Shown here piece after piece: positions 1 to 10,955 of a DNA stretch of 23,727 nt; position 1 is the stretch's first letter, and each line of letters starts with the position of its first letter. Source of the stretch: Pelargonium nanum (Eukaryota > Streptophyta > Magnoliopsida > Geraniales > Geraniaceae); contig JAYMTF010001388.1 in assembly GCA_036897485.1 (NCBI GenBank), positions 1 to 23,727 on the forward strand, written 5' to 3'. The position numbers and the translations under genes were made by a program. Under the pieces are notes generated by a model. That model had not been told where the DNA came from. It did no database searches and saw only the letters and a program-made list of their open reading frames with translations.

Positions 1-840
1 AGATTGAGTTTGATATTCGTAGCAAATGTAACTACTGTTTTTGGTAGTGGTGAGATCGGTTGTGCTTGTGGTATTCTTGGTTCTGTTTATGTCATGTCCT
101 TGTGCTACTATGCAGTTTTATACCTGGTTACAATATTATGTCATGAGGAAGAGAATTTGCAGCCAATCTGCCGATTTAACTTCTTTTTTTTTTTTTGTGA
201 GCAAAATGGTGATGACTGTATTGTTGATCATGGTGGTTGTCAAAATCACAATGAGCTTCCAGTTGGGGATCATATTCTTGGGGATTGTGTCTCAAACCAT
301 TTTAAGTTCAAGGAAACTCGCATAAATAGCTCACATCTAATTTTTACACATATTGTTTGTAGTTCTATTAAGTAAGAAAATTTCTGAAATTACTTGTTTT
401 GGATTATTGATTTGAATTTTGATGTTAGTTGAATTTAAATCTAAATTCTTATGGATGATTATGAAGGTCAAGAAAAAAGTCTTCTTTTTTATTTGTTTCA
501 TCAAATATGAAACTTTTAACAAATGTGATTAGAAACTCTAACCACCATTTTTGTTGATTTCCAGAAATATAATCAATCTAAAATGGATGGTATAGGTTGA
601 AAATTTGATTTTAAATCAAGGGTAAAATTGTCATCTAACTTGTGGATTTAACAAAGTTACTAACAATTTTTGCGAGTTAAAGTATAGGGTAGTTAAGTGT
701 CGAGGAAAATTAATTAAGGTATCCATGTGTTTGTGGACAATATCACAAGGTAGTTTTGTGTAATTACCCCTTTTATTTAATAAGAAATACTCTTAATTTG
801 AGATGAAGTGAGTGTAAGAAAAAAAGAAACATAATTTATT
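1..840. other. intergenic DNA left of the kinesin gene; no gene recognised
   Basis: The open frames here (for example 4-375 on the + strand) are low-complexity translations with no recognisable motif, and I regard them as chance. The stretch is AT-rich, with a run of T near 184-196. It could be the 3' flank of a gene lying off the left edge, or decayed repeat. Nothing in it decides between these. Confidence 0.4.
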
Positions 841-867
841 TATTGACTACTTCATGGGAAGTCATAT

Positions 868-1143
868 ATAATATATAAGCCCAATCCGTAATAGGGCCGA
901 TGGAATAGTCTATTTAGGACGAAAGAGTTTTGGGCTCTGAGATTGCACACAACATCTCGTCTCACTCATATATGGCCCACCGTGCAGACAAGGGTATTTT
1001 CGTAAACTACTGATTTTCAAATTGCTTCACATTCCAACAGCTACTACCTCTCAATCTGTCTCAGCCTCCGTTTTCAATTCAAAATACCAACGCACAGATC
1101 AATTGGCTGAGAAGGAGAAGATAGAGAAGACGATCCGTACACC
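868..1143 (+). promoter_or_regulatory. proximal promoter and 5' UTR of the kinesin gene, with three site II motifs
   Basis: Three TGGGCY motifs lie within about 100 bases: TGGGCT on the - strand at 878-883, TGGGCT on the + strand at 931-936, and TGGGCC on the - strand at 974-979. Site II elements (TGGGCC/T) are known TCP-factor targets in plant proliferation genes. A single AACGG core, the centre of the mitosis-specific activator bound by three-repeat MYB factors, is on the - strand at 1068-1072, but it lacks the full flanking consensus. TATA-like AT runs occur near 865-878 and 967-972. The transcription start cannot be fixed from sequence, so the promoter/UTR boundary is an inference. Confidence 0.5.
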
Positions 1144-4100
1144 ATGGAGAAGATCTGTGTCGCCGTGAGGATGCGCCCTTCAAAATCCGAAGATTCCAGC
1201 AATGGAAGCTACTGGAAGGTCGAAGACAACCGCATCTCTCTTCACAGGACTCACGGAACCCCCATCTCCGGCGTCTCCTACGCCTTTGGTACCTTCCTTC
1301 ATACATTCATTTTACTCCCTATACTGCATAGATATAGGTTTGTGTATTTGGATTCCTGACGATTTGTTTTTGTTTTTTAATTCCTTTTTTTGGTTTCATA
1401 CATGTTTGTGCAGATCATGTGTTTGATGAAAGTTCCACAAATGCTAGGGTTTATGAGCTACTCACGAAAGACATAATTCATGCTGCGGTGGACGGTTTCA
1501 ATGGTATGATTGCGTATTTTTTATTTGGCCAAAAAAAAATCATTGATTTTCGTTATTGTTGGTTTTTCTTGGAGATACAGTTGAGCGACCAAATTAGTGT
1601 GCAGGCATTAAGTTGATAGAAGTTAGTGTTGTTCGAAGCTTAAAGCTACAAGTTTCCTGAGTTTAATGTTTGTTCAAGCCTGCCTAATTGTGGTTCTTAG
1701 ATTTTGCAAGTCAAGAGCATGAAAGGCTGTGTAACTCATCAAGCTTACTGAAAATGTTTTAGTAGCCAAATTCAGTGTCAATGGAGCGAAAATTTATTTC
1801 ATTTGTTTAAGATTTTATTTTGATTTGCCATGTCATTTGAATCTTGATTGTGAAGCTGGTCACTGAGATATTTACAGGAACTGCATTTGCATATGGACAA
1901 ACCAGCAGTGGGAAAACATTCACCATGAATGGTTCTCAAGATGATCCAGGAATAATTCACCGGGCAGTGAGAGATATATTTGAAAAAATTCAGTTGGTAA
2001 CTACAAATAAAGCTATTGCAGAGTTAATGGAAATTTTCCAGAATAATGATTTTTGTAATTTATGGTTTTGAGTATTTAATATCTTTCAGGCGTCTCATCG
2101 AGAATTTCTGGTTCGTATATCGTACATGGAAATTTATAATGAAGAAATAAATGATCTGTTTGCAGTAGAAAACCAGAAGTTACAAATTCACGAGAGTTTG
2201 GAGGTTTGATATGCACAAAAGTTAGAAACATCTCAATCGTTTCTTTACATTGCATCTAATCGGTGAATTATTTTTTCTAGCGTGGAATATTTGTTGCTGG
2301 CCTTAGGGAGGAAATTGTGAATAATCCAGAACAAGTGCTTCAGCTCCTTGAATCAGGAGAAGGTATGAAAGCAAATGCATAAGTTAGCCCCTTAGAGTAT
2401 ATGATCTTTTCCTTTTGTTGAATATAAATCCTCAGTTTTCTGCTTCTATGTTTTACAGTTAACAGGCACTTTGGTGAAACAAACATGAATGCTCGTAGTA
2501 GTAGATCTCACACCGTATTTAGAATGGTATGTTCATATGCTGTTGGAAAGAAAATTTCAGTTGGTTATTATTTCATTGGTAAGGTTATTATTAGCCTGTA
2601 TACAATTTGTTGTGTGCTAGGTTATTGAAAGCAAGGGGAAGGATAACGACTCCTTAGGTGATTTTTCAAGCACTGATGCTGTCCGAGTCTCGGTTCTGGT
2701 TAGTCTCTTTTCCAAAATATTAAGTGGACATTTCTTAACAAATAGTTGCCTATGTTCTTTCCTCATCAGTTTATATCATAATTATTCCATTTTTTATTGT
2801 CTATGCATGATGACCTTTTAATTTCTTCATGAAAATTAGAATCTGGTAGATTTAGCTGGGTCTGAAAGGATTGCAAAAACTGGAGCTGGTGGAGTACGTT
2901 TAAAGGAAGGAAAGTACATAAATAAGAGCTTAATGGCTCTTGGTAATGTAATCAACAAACTAAGTGATGGTGCAAAGCAAAAGTACGCGCTTCTCTTACT
3001 CCCACCTCTTACTTTGATTGAAAAACTATGTTTAATTGAATTAATCAATATTGTAGGGGACATATTCCTTATCGCGATAGTAAGCTGACCCGCATTCTAC
3101 AACCTGCTCTTGGTGGGAATGCCAAAACTTCAATTATCTGCACTGTAGCACCAGAAGAGGTTGCCTATGATGTGCTCCTTGTTATTACTAGTACATTCTA
3201 TTTTTTTGCAGCATAGATTGAGTTTCACTGTGGTTTAATTGTAATATATCATGAATCATGATATGTTACAGGTTCATGTTGAGGAAACGAAAGGAACTTT
3301 GCAGTTTGCCAGCAGAGCCAAGCGCATCACCAATTGTGTTCAAGTGAATGAGGTCTGTGTTTTTTTTTTTTTTTGTTGGGGGCACATTGCTACTCTAGTT
3401 TTACCATGATATATGATTCTGATTATTTACCCAATTTTCTCATACGATAAAGTGCCAAGCATTTTTTTCTTTTGCGCTATCCAATGAATATAGTAGTTTC
3501 ATGTACCGGATTTGTGTTACTTGCTACCTTATCAGTCAGTGGATCTAGCAAATGTAATATTCCTCTTGTTTCTTTTTTTCTTTTTCCTTATAAACCAGTA
3601 TGGCAGTATGCATTAATTTTCTGCACCAGTTATTTTAGGCTCTTTACATGTTTGTAAATTTTAAAATTTTCACTATTGGTCCGCTGTAATTGATCTTTTA
3701 CTCACAATTCATTTGTTACATTCGTGATATAAAGAGTATACATAATCTTTTATACAATAAGTGGTTTCGGATAGCATGCTACATTTGCACTAATGAATTT
3801 TTTTATATAAAATCTTTGAACATTATTATATATTGGTATGATTTATCTAAATATGAAACATTTAGGAATAGTTGAATATATGTTACCTTTTATGAAAATG
3901 GAGATTTATGAAACCCGAACAAAGAGAGGTGTTCACTCTAGGAAGTCAAGGCTTTAGACTTCTAAGATTGTGCTAAATGTATTCTTAGCTTGGACGCATA
4001 AACCTCTCGATCACAGTTAAAATATCGGAACATGTTCTGTAGCATCACTGTATGCAAGTATTTCTTTTGTTTGGTAGGCATCCTGTTGAATCTTAGTTAC

Positions 4101-7100
4101 TTGTATTTACACCACATCTAATTGTATCTATATCTCAGATTTTAACAGATGCTGCTTTATTGAAGCGCCAAAAGCTAGAAATAGAGGAGCTACGCAAGAA
4201 ACTTCAGGTGACGCTCACATTTATCTTTCTTTACTTGAACAAAACTTTAAAATGAACTAATGTAGTTCAGGTCATGTTCAGGGTTCTCATGCTGAAGTGT
4301 TGGAGAAAGAGGTTTTGAAATTGCGGAACGAGATGCTCACAGTAGGTTTCGTGCTCTCTCTCTCTGAACTATTATCTTCAGCAGCAGAGAGAAATCTATA
4401 TATGTATTTTATTCCCCTTCTCTAATTTTCAGTATGAACTGGAGCGTGAGAAACTTGCTATGGAATTGGAAGAAGAGAGGAAATCACACCGAGAACGTGT
4501 TCAATGCATTAAGGAACAACAGATGAAAATTGACAACCTCAGTAGTCTTGTCACTTCTGATTCTGATAAAAACTCTAATCAGGTATTGCTCATGCCTTGC
4601 AAGGTGCCTTTCTGATTTTGATGCTCTTGAATTGTTCTCAATATAGCTTGTTGTAAACATTGATTATTACTTGGGTTGATTAATAACTTCAAATATTCCA
4701 GAAACTTCCGTTGCAGGCCATAGAAGAAAACACTCTAGTGCATCATATATCATGATTAATGAGGATTTTGCATTACTGCAAAACCAAACTTTTATATTAA
4801 AAAATTTCTTTTGCACATGGGTTATTAGCACTTAATAGACTTCTAGTCACAGAAACAATGTTAGAATGTTAAGATTGTTTTCAAGGAACATTTTTACAGC
4901 TAACAGATTAAATACAAGATTCTACAATAAGCAACTTACTTTTGCCTTAATTTCTTTATTAACCCGTGTGGAAATTATATTATTCGTACTCCTCTTTGTT
5001 GTATTACATGGAGACTAGGTGCTGCAGGATAGTTACTCATTTAAATCCCTTCTTTTATAGCAGTGTGTGCGCTCTCACAACACCAATCTCTTGCCTATGC
5101 ATTTGAAGATCTCCACATTACTCTATCTTTTGACATTTTAATAACTTTTTCTTAAGAAAGAAGACAAGAAAAGAATGGTAGAAGAAAATCATGTGATCTT
5201 GATATACTGATGAGCTGCAATCTTATAGAGGCAGGATTCTCTGCGAGAAAGCCCCAAGGAAGACTGCAATGACAACAACAGTGTATGTCGAGGGGATATT
5301 TTCAAAACCCCTACCTTTAAGTCTGCCCCCAATGCCTTTGTTTTCAAGCGTTCAAGTTATTCAAGGCTACCTGATTGTAGTCCTCTTCCAGATGCTTTTA
5401 GCAATGTGGCTGATGAAGACACGTGGTTGAAAATGAACAAAGGTTATGTAGCTGACCTTGATTCACTTCAAATGACCCCTGGTAGAAAAGCTGAATCCTT
5501 CCAGTCAAGTGATGTGAGTTTTTGTTTCTTCTTCCTGTAGATCATGTTTATCTGTTACATATAATACCATGCATAATTCTTTTTCATCCAGAAAGAAGTA
5601 GTTGTTATATTTAATTTGTCACCACCATTGTTACACCAAGAGTGAGGCAAAGTTCAGCAGGTTTAGTTCCTACACACTTTGTTTCTTTCGTATCTAGGTA
5701 AACTAATTACTATCAATATTCATCCAAAATCAATTAATACATAAAATTGTACTTTATCCTTTTCGTTTGCTTTTCGAGTTTTTTGTCCCTCTCATTTATG
5801 TAGAAAATGCTTCAATTGAGAAGCAAGTTTGTCAAATTAGAAGTTGCTCATCTTGCCAATTATCTGGAATAAATATTAATAATTTGAGAAGGTCCTCTTT
5901 GAGAGAGAGAGAGAGAGAGGTCTCATTTTGAATGTGCATTTGAAAAAAGGCAATAGTATTTTGACTCTATGAATTCTAGTCTTTTAAGTTATTGATCTTA
6001 CATATTTATATTTCTCTTTTTATTGAGCTTGGTTAATTTTCTGTCAGGGTTATTCAAACCAGAATCATGAACAAGAGATCCAAAATCTCAAAAGACAACT
6101 AGAACTTGCTATTGAAGAGAAGAATGAACTTGAGGTTAGTTTATAATTGGTAATTATTAGATTGTCATTGTATTCATACATTTAATATCGTGACGGGAAA
6201 GAGCCAATGAGCCATTGATGTGTATATTTACAGAAAAAGCACACAGAACAAATTCTACTGAATAATCAGTTAGTGGGGGAGATATCTGAACTCCAGAGAG
6301 AGGCACTCCTTATAAGAGAAATTCCTCGAAGGTTGTGCGAATCTGTGGCAAGTTGCAAAGATGTTTATGAAGATATTTTGTCAACGATGCAGGTAGAATT
6401 TGTTGACTACATCTACCTCCTTCAATCCCTATTTGCGGGTACTGATAGACTTGAAGATAAAAAATTATATTGTACTTTTTTTCTGTTTTTTATTGGAACA
6501 GAGTTTTATACCTGATGGGAAAGCTACAACGGCAAAATTGCTATCTTGTACAAAAGAAGTTGGAGTAAGCCTTTTCTCAACTTTGGAAACTCATTTCTCA
6601 GTGGCAACGAATGATCAATTATCAGTCCATGGGGATGATTCTCTAATCCAACAACAACGTAATATGCTTTTTGAGAGGTTAACTACCACAGTTCCATCCT
6701 TGATATTATCAGAGACACCAATCATTGAGAAGAAACAAGTGGGGCATCCAATATGCAGTTGCGAACATAAGGTAGCTGCCTTGTCACAACTAGCACAAAA
6801 TACTTTATCAATTATCATTGTTTTGTCCATCTTGTTACGATTTATATCTCCTTGCCCGGACTTTTGATACTTTAGCTGTTTGTACTGGTATTGCCATGAT
6901 TGATTGGTCATTATTGAATATTATGAAATACTTACCCAAAATATGCATTCCAACTTCCAGAACCTACTTTTAAATACTTGAAACTCGCCTCAGTGAACCG
7001 TTATAACTGTCAAGCTTCAAAAACCTCAAACGCTAAAATCATTTTATATCTATTTATTTTGTATAGTACTATAGTGGTGATAAATTTGATGCTATAGTTC

Positions 7101-8390
7101 ATCTAGGAAATAACATCAGCCAAGGATTTAGAAGATTGCCCTTCAATGCTCATTTACATGCAAAGAACTATCTGTAGAAGACGAGAAATCATATCAAGCA
7201 TATTAATTTCTTTTTCCCTTCTTAGAGATTAATGATACCTTGTTTCGCATATTTCATTTTATCTTTTTGGTCTTCATTGTGGTGTTTCTTTCTTGTTGGT
7301 GAAACATTTAACCATTTATTTTTTCCTTGAGTACAATTAAGAATGCTTTGATCAATTTTAATGAACAGCACTTGTTCCTGAACACTATTGCAAAATAGTA
7401 ATTTCATATTACTGCACATGAACTCATATGAAGGTTGACATGACCAAAAAGTCTTGATCCAAACATAAAGAATGAGAATCTCATTCCAATTCTCATTCTT
7501 TATTCCTATTCGTAAACCAAATTTTTTAACCAAATGCTACTTTAATGTGAAGTGTTTGATTGTAAGTGCCTCTTCAACATGTATCTTGAAGTAAAATAAT
7601 TACACAAAGGCAAATAATAAACAGAAAGGGTGCTTTCACATAATAATATATTGGTGGCTATGGTCTGATAAGAAGAAATGCTGTCTTCTAACATCATCAT
7701 TTTTTAATTGTTGAGAACTCATATCTTATGTCTGGTTATTTCTGCAATTTGTAAAGATTTGTTTTTGAGAATCATAATTTTTCTGCATCAAATAGATTGC
7801 TTATGAGTTATGACCCCCTAAAGGTTGGGAATGAATCCATGACCTCTCCTGTTGAGTTTATTTTCAAGTATTTGTGTGTTTGTTGATATGTTTGTGGATT
7901 ATCTTAATTAAATACCAGAAAACTTTGTTGTAAAAAATTAAGTTGTTTTAAGACTTGTCTTTGTTATGTGATGAAGGACTGCAATCTGGGAGGAGAAACT
8001 ACTTGTTGGAAAGAGAGACTGACTAATGAACTCAACAATATCAAGGAAAAATACCATGGCCTCGAGAAAGAGTTAGATGTCACTAACCAACACCTGCAGG
8101 TGTGTGAACAAAGATACGATAGCTTGGAAAGGGAGTTTCAGTGTTTAAAAGACGAGAGAAACTGTTTGCTCCAAACAGTGTCTGAGTCGTCTCGAAAAGT
8201 TGCACTGGTCACTGATGAGAAGGAGAATGTACTGAAGGATTTGAATACAGAACTGAAGAGAAGAAAAGATCTCGAAGAAGAGATAAAACAGTTTAGTCTC
8301 GCACTCTCTTTCCGGCAGAGATCTCTAATGTCCTTTCACAGTGAATTCAAAACGAAAGTCGAGAAACTGAGAGCCCAGAATCCAGTTTAG
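1144..8390 (+). CDS. KIN7N: kinesin-7 (CENP-E-like) motor protein, KIN-7N type, 18 exons, 838 aa
   Basis: A plus-end microtubule motor of the CENP-E family by homology, with an expected role on spindle or phragmoplast microtubules. Exons: 1144-1288, 1414-1503, 1878-1996, 2090-2203, 2281-2362, 2459-2526, 2621-2698, 2840-2982, 3057-3159, 3272-3352, 4139-4207, 4282-4341, 4433-4582, 5229-5513, 6048-6134, 6234-6392, 6502-6771, 7977-8390. All junctions are GT-AG and in phase, giving 2517 nt. The N-terminal motor (about residues 3-335) has the P-loop GQTSSGKT at 85-92, switch I NARSSRSH at 194-201 and switch II DLAGSE at 236-241, all intact. Heptad-rich coiled-coil stretches follow at roughly 342-434, 530-611 and 702-838, separated by polar linkers. 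The start ATG has ACC before and G after it, and opens with the typical [12 protein letters not shown]. The length suits KIN-7N (about 820 aa) better than the longer KIN-7O. The last acceptor (7976) is weak, so that border is the least certain. Confidence 0.9.
3353..4138 (+). other. intron 10 of the kinesin gene (786 bp)
   Basis: This intron starts just after the motor domain and contains a long T-run near 3360. It is otherwise AT-rich, with no coding potential or repeat family that I recognise. Small open frames at 3472-3657 and 3690-3875 look like chance. Confidence 0.6.
4583..5228 (+). other. intron 13 of the kinesin gene (646 bp)
   Basis: AT-rich spacer between the exon ending NSNQ and the exon beginning RQDSLRES. 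I see no gene or clear repeat in it. Confidence 0.55.
5901..5918. repeat. (GA)9 microsatellite in kinesin intron 14
   Basis: Nine uninterrupted GA dinucleotides inside the 534-bp intron 5514-6047. Likely length-polymorphic. Confidence 0.9.
6772..7976 (+). other. intron 17 of the kinesin gene (1205 bp), the longest in this gene
   Basis: It separates the exon ending CSCEHK from the final coiled-coil exon. It has no coding potential. It contains a perfect 13-bp inverted repeat at 7467-7501 in a stretch that looks like decayed DNA transposon. The acceptor is AAG at 7974-7976 with a mixed, poorly pyrimidine-rich tract before it. Confidence 0.6.
7467..7501. repeat. perfect 13-bp inverted repeat with 9-nt loop
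   Basis: The arm AAAGAATGAGAAT (7467-7479) is the exact reverse complement of 7489-7501. Next to it is ATTCC/ATTCG-type sequence of a kind common at the ends of plant non-autonomous DNA elements, so a MITE remnant is possible. Family assignment is not possible by eye. Confidence 0.6.
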
Positions 8391-8580
8391 TACCTAAATC
8401 TCTTGGGTATTGAAGGGTATGTATACGCTGTTTGTGTTTGCTTCTTTAATGTTAAGGTTGAGAGCATGCAATCTCTTTGCATGCACATGTGTGTTCTTAA
8501 TGTATCTAAGATGACCCTTTGAACATTCTGTTGTGCAATTTAAAGTTGATTATCATTGAGAAATGAAAATTAGTCTGTTG
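8391..8580 (+). other. probable 3' UTR of the kinesin gene, with a short hairpin
   Basis: Sequence following the TAG at 8388-8390. It contains an exact 8-bp stem (GCATGCAA at 8465-8472 with TTGCATGC at 8478-8485) around a 5-nt loop. AAUGAA-like near-upstream elements near 8560 could mark polyadenylation. The end of the UTR is a guess. Confidence 0.35.
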
Positions 8581-8720
8581 AGTGATTTTCTGGTATTTGT
8601 GCCATTGCTTGATTGTCTAGAAAGAAAAATTGCTTCAACTGCTTGAGATGATTGAAGTTCTCTGTTGACATTGTTGTTGAATTGCAACATTGTCGTACAA
8701 ACTTTAGGTTTATGAAAGCA

Positions 8721-8847
8721 TAAGGATTTGTTTAGTTGTAGAAAACAGTTTTTAGTTTCTATTTTCGTTTTCAATTTCTATTTGGAATACTGTTTTTCAA
8801 TTTTCTGAAAAGTTGAAGTAAATACTTCGTGACTAAACAGGTCCTAA
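8721..8847. mobile_element. Tourist-like (PIF/Harbinger) MITE, 121 bp with TAA target duplication
   Basis: The terminal inverted repeats GGATTTGTTTAGT (8724-8736) and ACTAAACAGGTCC (8832-8844; reverse complement GGACCTGTTTAGT) match at 11 of 13 positions. TAA flanks both ends (8721-8723 and 8845-8847). A 3-bp TAA/TTA duplication with GG..CTGTTT-type ends is the known signature of PIF/Harbinger-derived Tourist MITEs. The interior is AT-rich and non-coding. Confidence 0.65.
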
Positions 8848-9559
8848 ACGATTCGATTCATGTGATGGGTTTTTGTTTTCTCTTTTTTATGATGATGGTT
8901 TTGTCTTTTGCTTGAGTTTTGGGACCAAAACATCACATGTTGTCACAATTTTATATTCTCAGACCAGAAACGTAAATTGAGAAAGAATGTTAGCTGATTT
9001 AAGGTTACCAAACTGTAATCTCCGGTGCATTAAATCTTAATAAAATCGTTAACAAAATTAGAAAAAAGTGTACCCATTTTGCATGTCCCATCCTATCATT
9101 GAAACCATTTATTGTGATTGGAGAAAATAGATAGCAATAGACATAACATTGCCATATCCCATCGACATCTAACAACTATACAATTGTTGGTCCCAACCCC
9201 CAAGTCCCAACTCCAACAACATTGACCAAACTATTAACAAAGCAAGATTGGTTGGTGCAACAGATTTATGCTAATTTTGTTCATATTTTGTGTCAATCTT
9301 GGTTGTTACAACGTACAATAACATGAGCACGTACAGTTTCTGATGATTTCGAATTTGATATACCTAATATTAAATCTTATGTTTAGAATCTCTAATCCCT
9401 TGATTACGGAAAGATGTTCCTTAAATTGTTAAAAGCATATTCCACTAGCTAATAACATTGTTTTCGGCTTCAACTTAGTGGAATTGCAGCTTTTGATACA
9501 ATCTTTTTGTTTAATGTATCATACGTTGAAACAATGTGAAATCAGTCGGCATTTGATAT

Positions 9560-9631
9560 ACACGTTGGGTCCTCCACTTATCAGTTTAAGTTTTTTGGTT
9601 GAAATCAAGTTTAACATGGTATATTAGAGCC
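9560..9631 (+). mobile_element. relic of a short LTR end plus primer-binding site
   Basis: Sequence with TTGGGTCCTCCAC near its start runs to TTTAACA (9610-9616). TGGTAT-ATT-AGAGCC (9617-9631) follows directly. It resembles the initiator-tRNA-Met primer site TGGTATCAGAGC of plant LTR elements with a small disruption. The TTGGGTC..CCA stretch recurs in the miniature LTR element at 19100-19172 on the other strand. The left boundary is uncertain. Confidence 0.45.
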
Positions 9632-9641
9632 TGGTTGGTTT

Positions 9642-9662
9642 GTTTGGTTTGGTTTGGTTTGG
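9642..9662. repeat. (GTTTG)n pentanucleotide microsatellite
   Basis: About four tandem units of GTTTG/TTTGG directly after the primer-site relic. Confidence 0.75.
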
Positions 9663-10479
9663 GCGTAGTTAAGTTTGGCCCGTCTTAGTTGTCTTCTTTC
9701 TTTATCCACGTGCATGGTCTGTTGTGTCATCCAACATACACGTGAGAGGAAATATTAATGTATAGAAAAAATGTAAAATCTATCGGCGCTTGATATATAC
9801 ATTGCGCATGGAATCAAGTTTAACACTTTTGGCACAATCTTCGAGAAAGCAAATGGTGCATATATTTATATATGTTTACGTATAGTAAGTTTCTGGTCGA
9901 TTCCATTTATGATTTCTCGTTCAGTCACATTTTATGTATAGTAAGTATATAAGAAAAAATGAGTAAATGAAGGAATGGTAAGAAAATCATATTAAAAGTA
10001 CATAATCATATAGACAGCTACTAAATATGTGAAAATGGGTGCCAAAACCAAACCAGACAATGTCAACAACATTCAATTTTCATGTGATACGGGCATGAAT
10101 AGATTTCAGAAAATGACAAATTTGGGACCATTTAGATGATATAATAATCAGCTTCAGTGTCAAAATAATAAGTAAAAAATATTAATGGAACAAAGAGAAG
10201 ACAAGAGAGAAGGTTGGAAGTTAAGACATGAGATGATTTGGACACAACAGATAAAACCAAGACCTAACTCATTGGTGCACCACAACATATTGTTGTTATT
10301 ATCTATATCCTAAGTCACGTCACTTGCAAGTCCCAACTATAGATAACGTCTTGTGTATTATTTTGATTTCTTTTAAAACATTTTTATCTGTCAGCCTATA
10401 ATTAATTTGAGTACAAATCGAGTTGAAAGAATTGACATATATATTGAACTCAAATCCAGTCTTATAGAGTTTGATCTTG

Positions 10480-10955
10480 GGAGGTGATTCAAGCTTCTAC
10501 ACTTGTTTAGAGAGTGCGGCCATTTTCTTCAAACCTTCGGAGGCCTTGAGTGTGACGAAATCAATCAAACAACACGCGGGGAAAACTCCGCCTCTCGTTG
10601 TGACAAAGGTAGTACCATGGAATGTTCAACAATCCCATAAGCTAAAGCTTCGTCGCGACGGTTTTGCTCTTGTGGGCTCCATTTGTCATTTTTTAAATCC
10701 AAAGGGCCTCGTTTTACTCCTTGCTCGGAGGCTTCATTTTGTTGCTTCCGATTCGGAGGGTTCATTTTGGTAGGCATGCATTTACTAACCGCGGGTATGA
10801 GAGATCCACAATTACGTATTTTGGTTTCGAGAGCGATTCCGCAAGGAGCAAGTTTGCGGAGCAGTGTTCAAGAAACAAGTTCGCGAAGCGGTGATGAGAT
10901 ATATGGGGAGACATATGGGGAAGCCTTGAGATGTTCACGGAGGTCTTAAGACATC
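10480..10955. other. GC-richer island of unknown origin between the two + strand genes
   Basis: Base composition rises clearly above the flanks, with CG-rich words such as CGCGGGG and CGTCGCGACGG. Open frames run on both strands: 10471-10773 and 10683-10949 on +, 10777-10565 on -. None shows a motif I recognise. The - strand frame is polar and looks somewhat protein-like but has no family assignment. A decayed transposon or a pseudogene fragment would fit. I do not call a gene here. Confidence 0.4.
10849..10893. repeat. short direct repeat, 18-bp units spaced 27 bp
   Basis: CAAGTTTGCGGAGCAGTG (10849-10866) and CAAGTTCGCGAAGCGGTG (10876-10893) match at 15 of 18 positions, inside the GC-richer island. 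Confidence 0.7.

Larger units (their letters stand above)
9531..9804. repeat. diverged direct-repeat pair about 237 bp apart
   Basis: 9531-9567 and 9768-9804 align without gaps at roughly 28 of 37 positions. Each is followed by GAATCAAGTTTAACA-type sequence (around 9602-9616 and 9811-9825). The pair could be two degraded long terminal repeats or a local duplication. Confidence 0.5.
8848..10470. other. intergenic region, AT-rich, with retroelement debris
   Basis: No gene is visible. The stretch holds a diverged repeat pair (9531-9567 and 9768-9804), a primer-site-like relic at 9611-9631 and a GTTTG pentanucleotide run. The rest is AT-rich without recognisable structure. Confidence 0.5.

Noticed and set aside
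4-375. 123-aa open frame at the left edge
   Set aside because: Low-complexity translation with a run of Phe from poly-T and no motif; it overlaps another open frame and looks like chance.
6400-6867. 155-aa open frame within the kinesin gene
   Set aside because: It reads through the intron 6393-6501 into exon 17 and past its donor; the exon itself is real but the long frame is not a separate gene.
6615-6911. 98-aa - strand open frame
   Set aside because: Antisense shadow of kinesin exon 17.
7222-7533. 103-aa - strand open frame in the long kinesin intron
   Set aside because: AT-rich, no motif, and overlaps the inverted-repeat remnant; chance frame.
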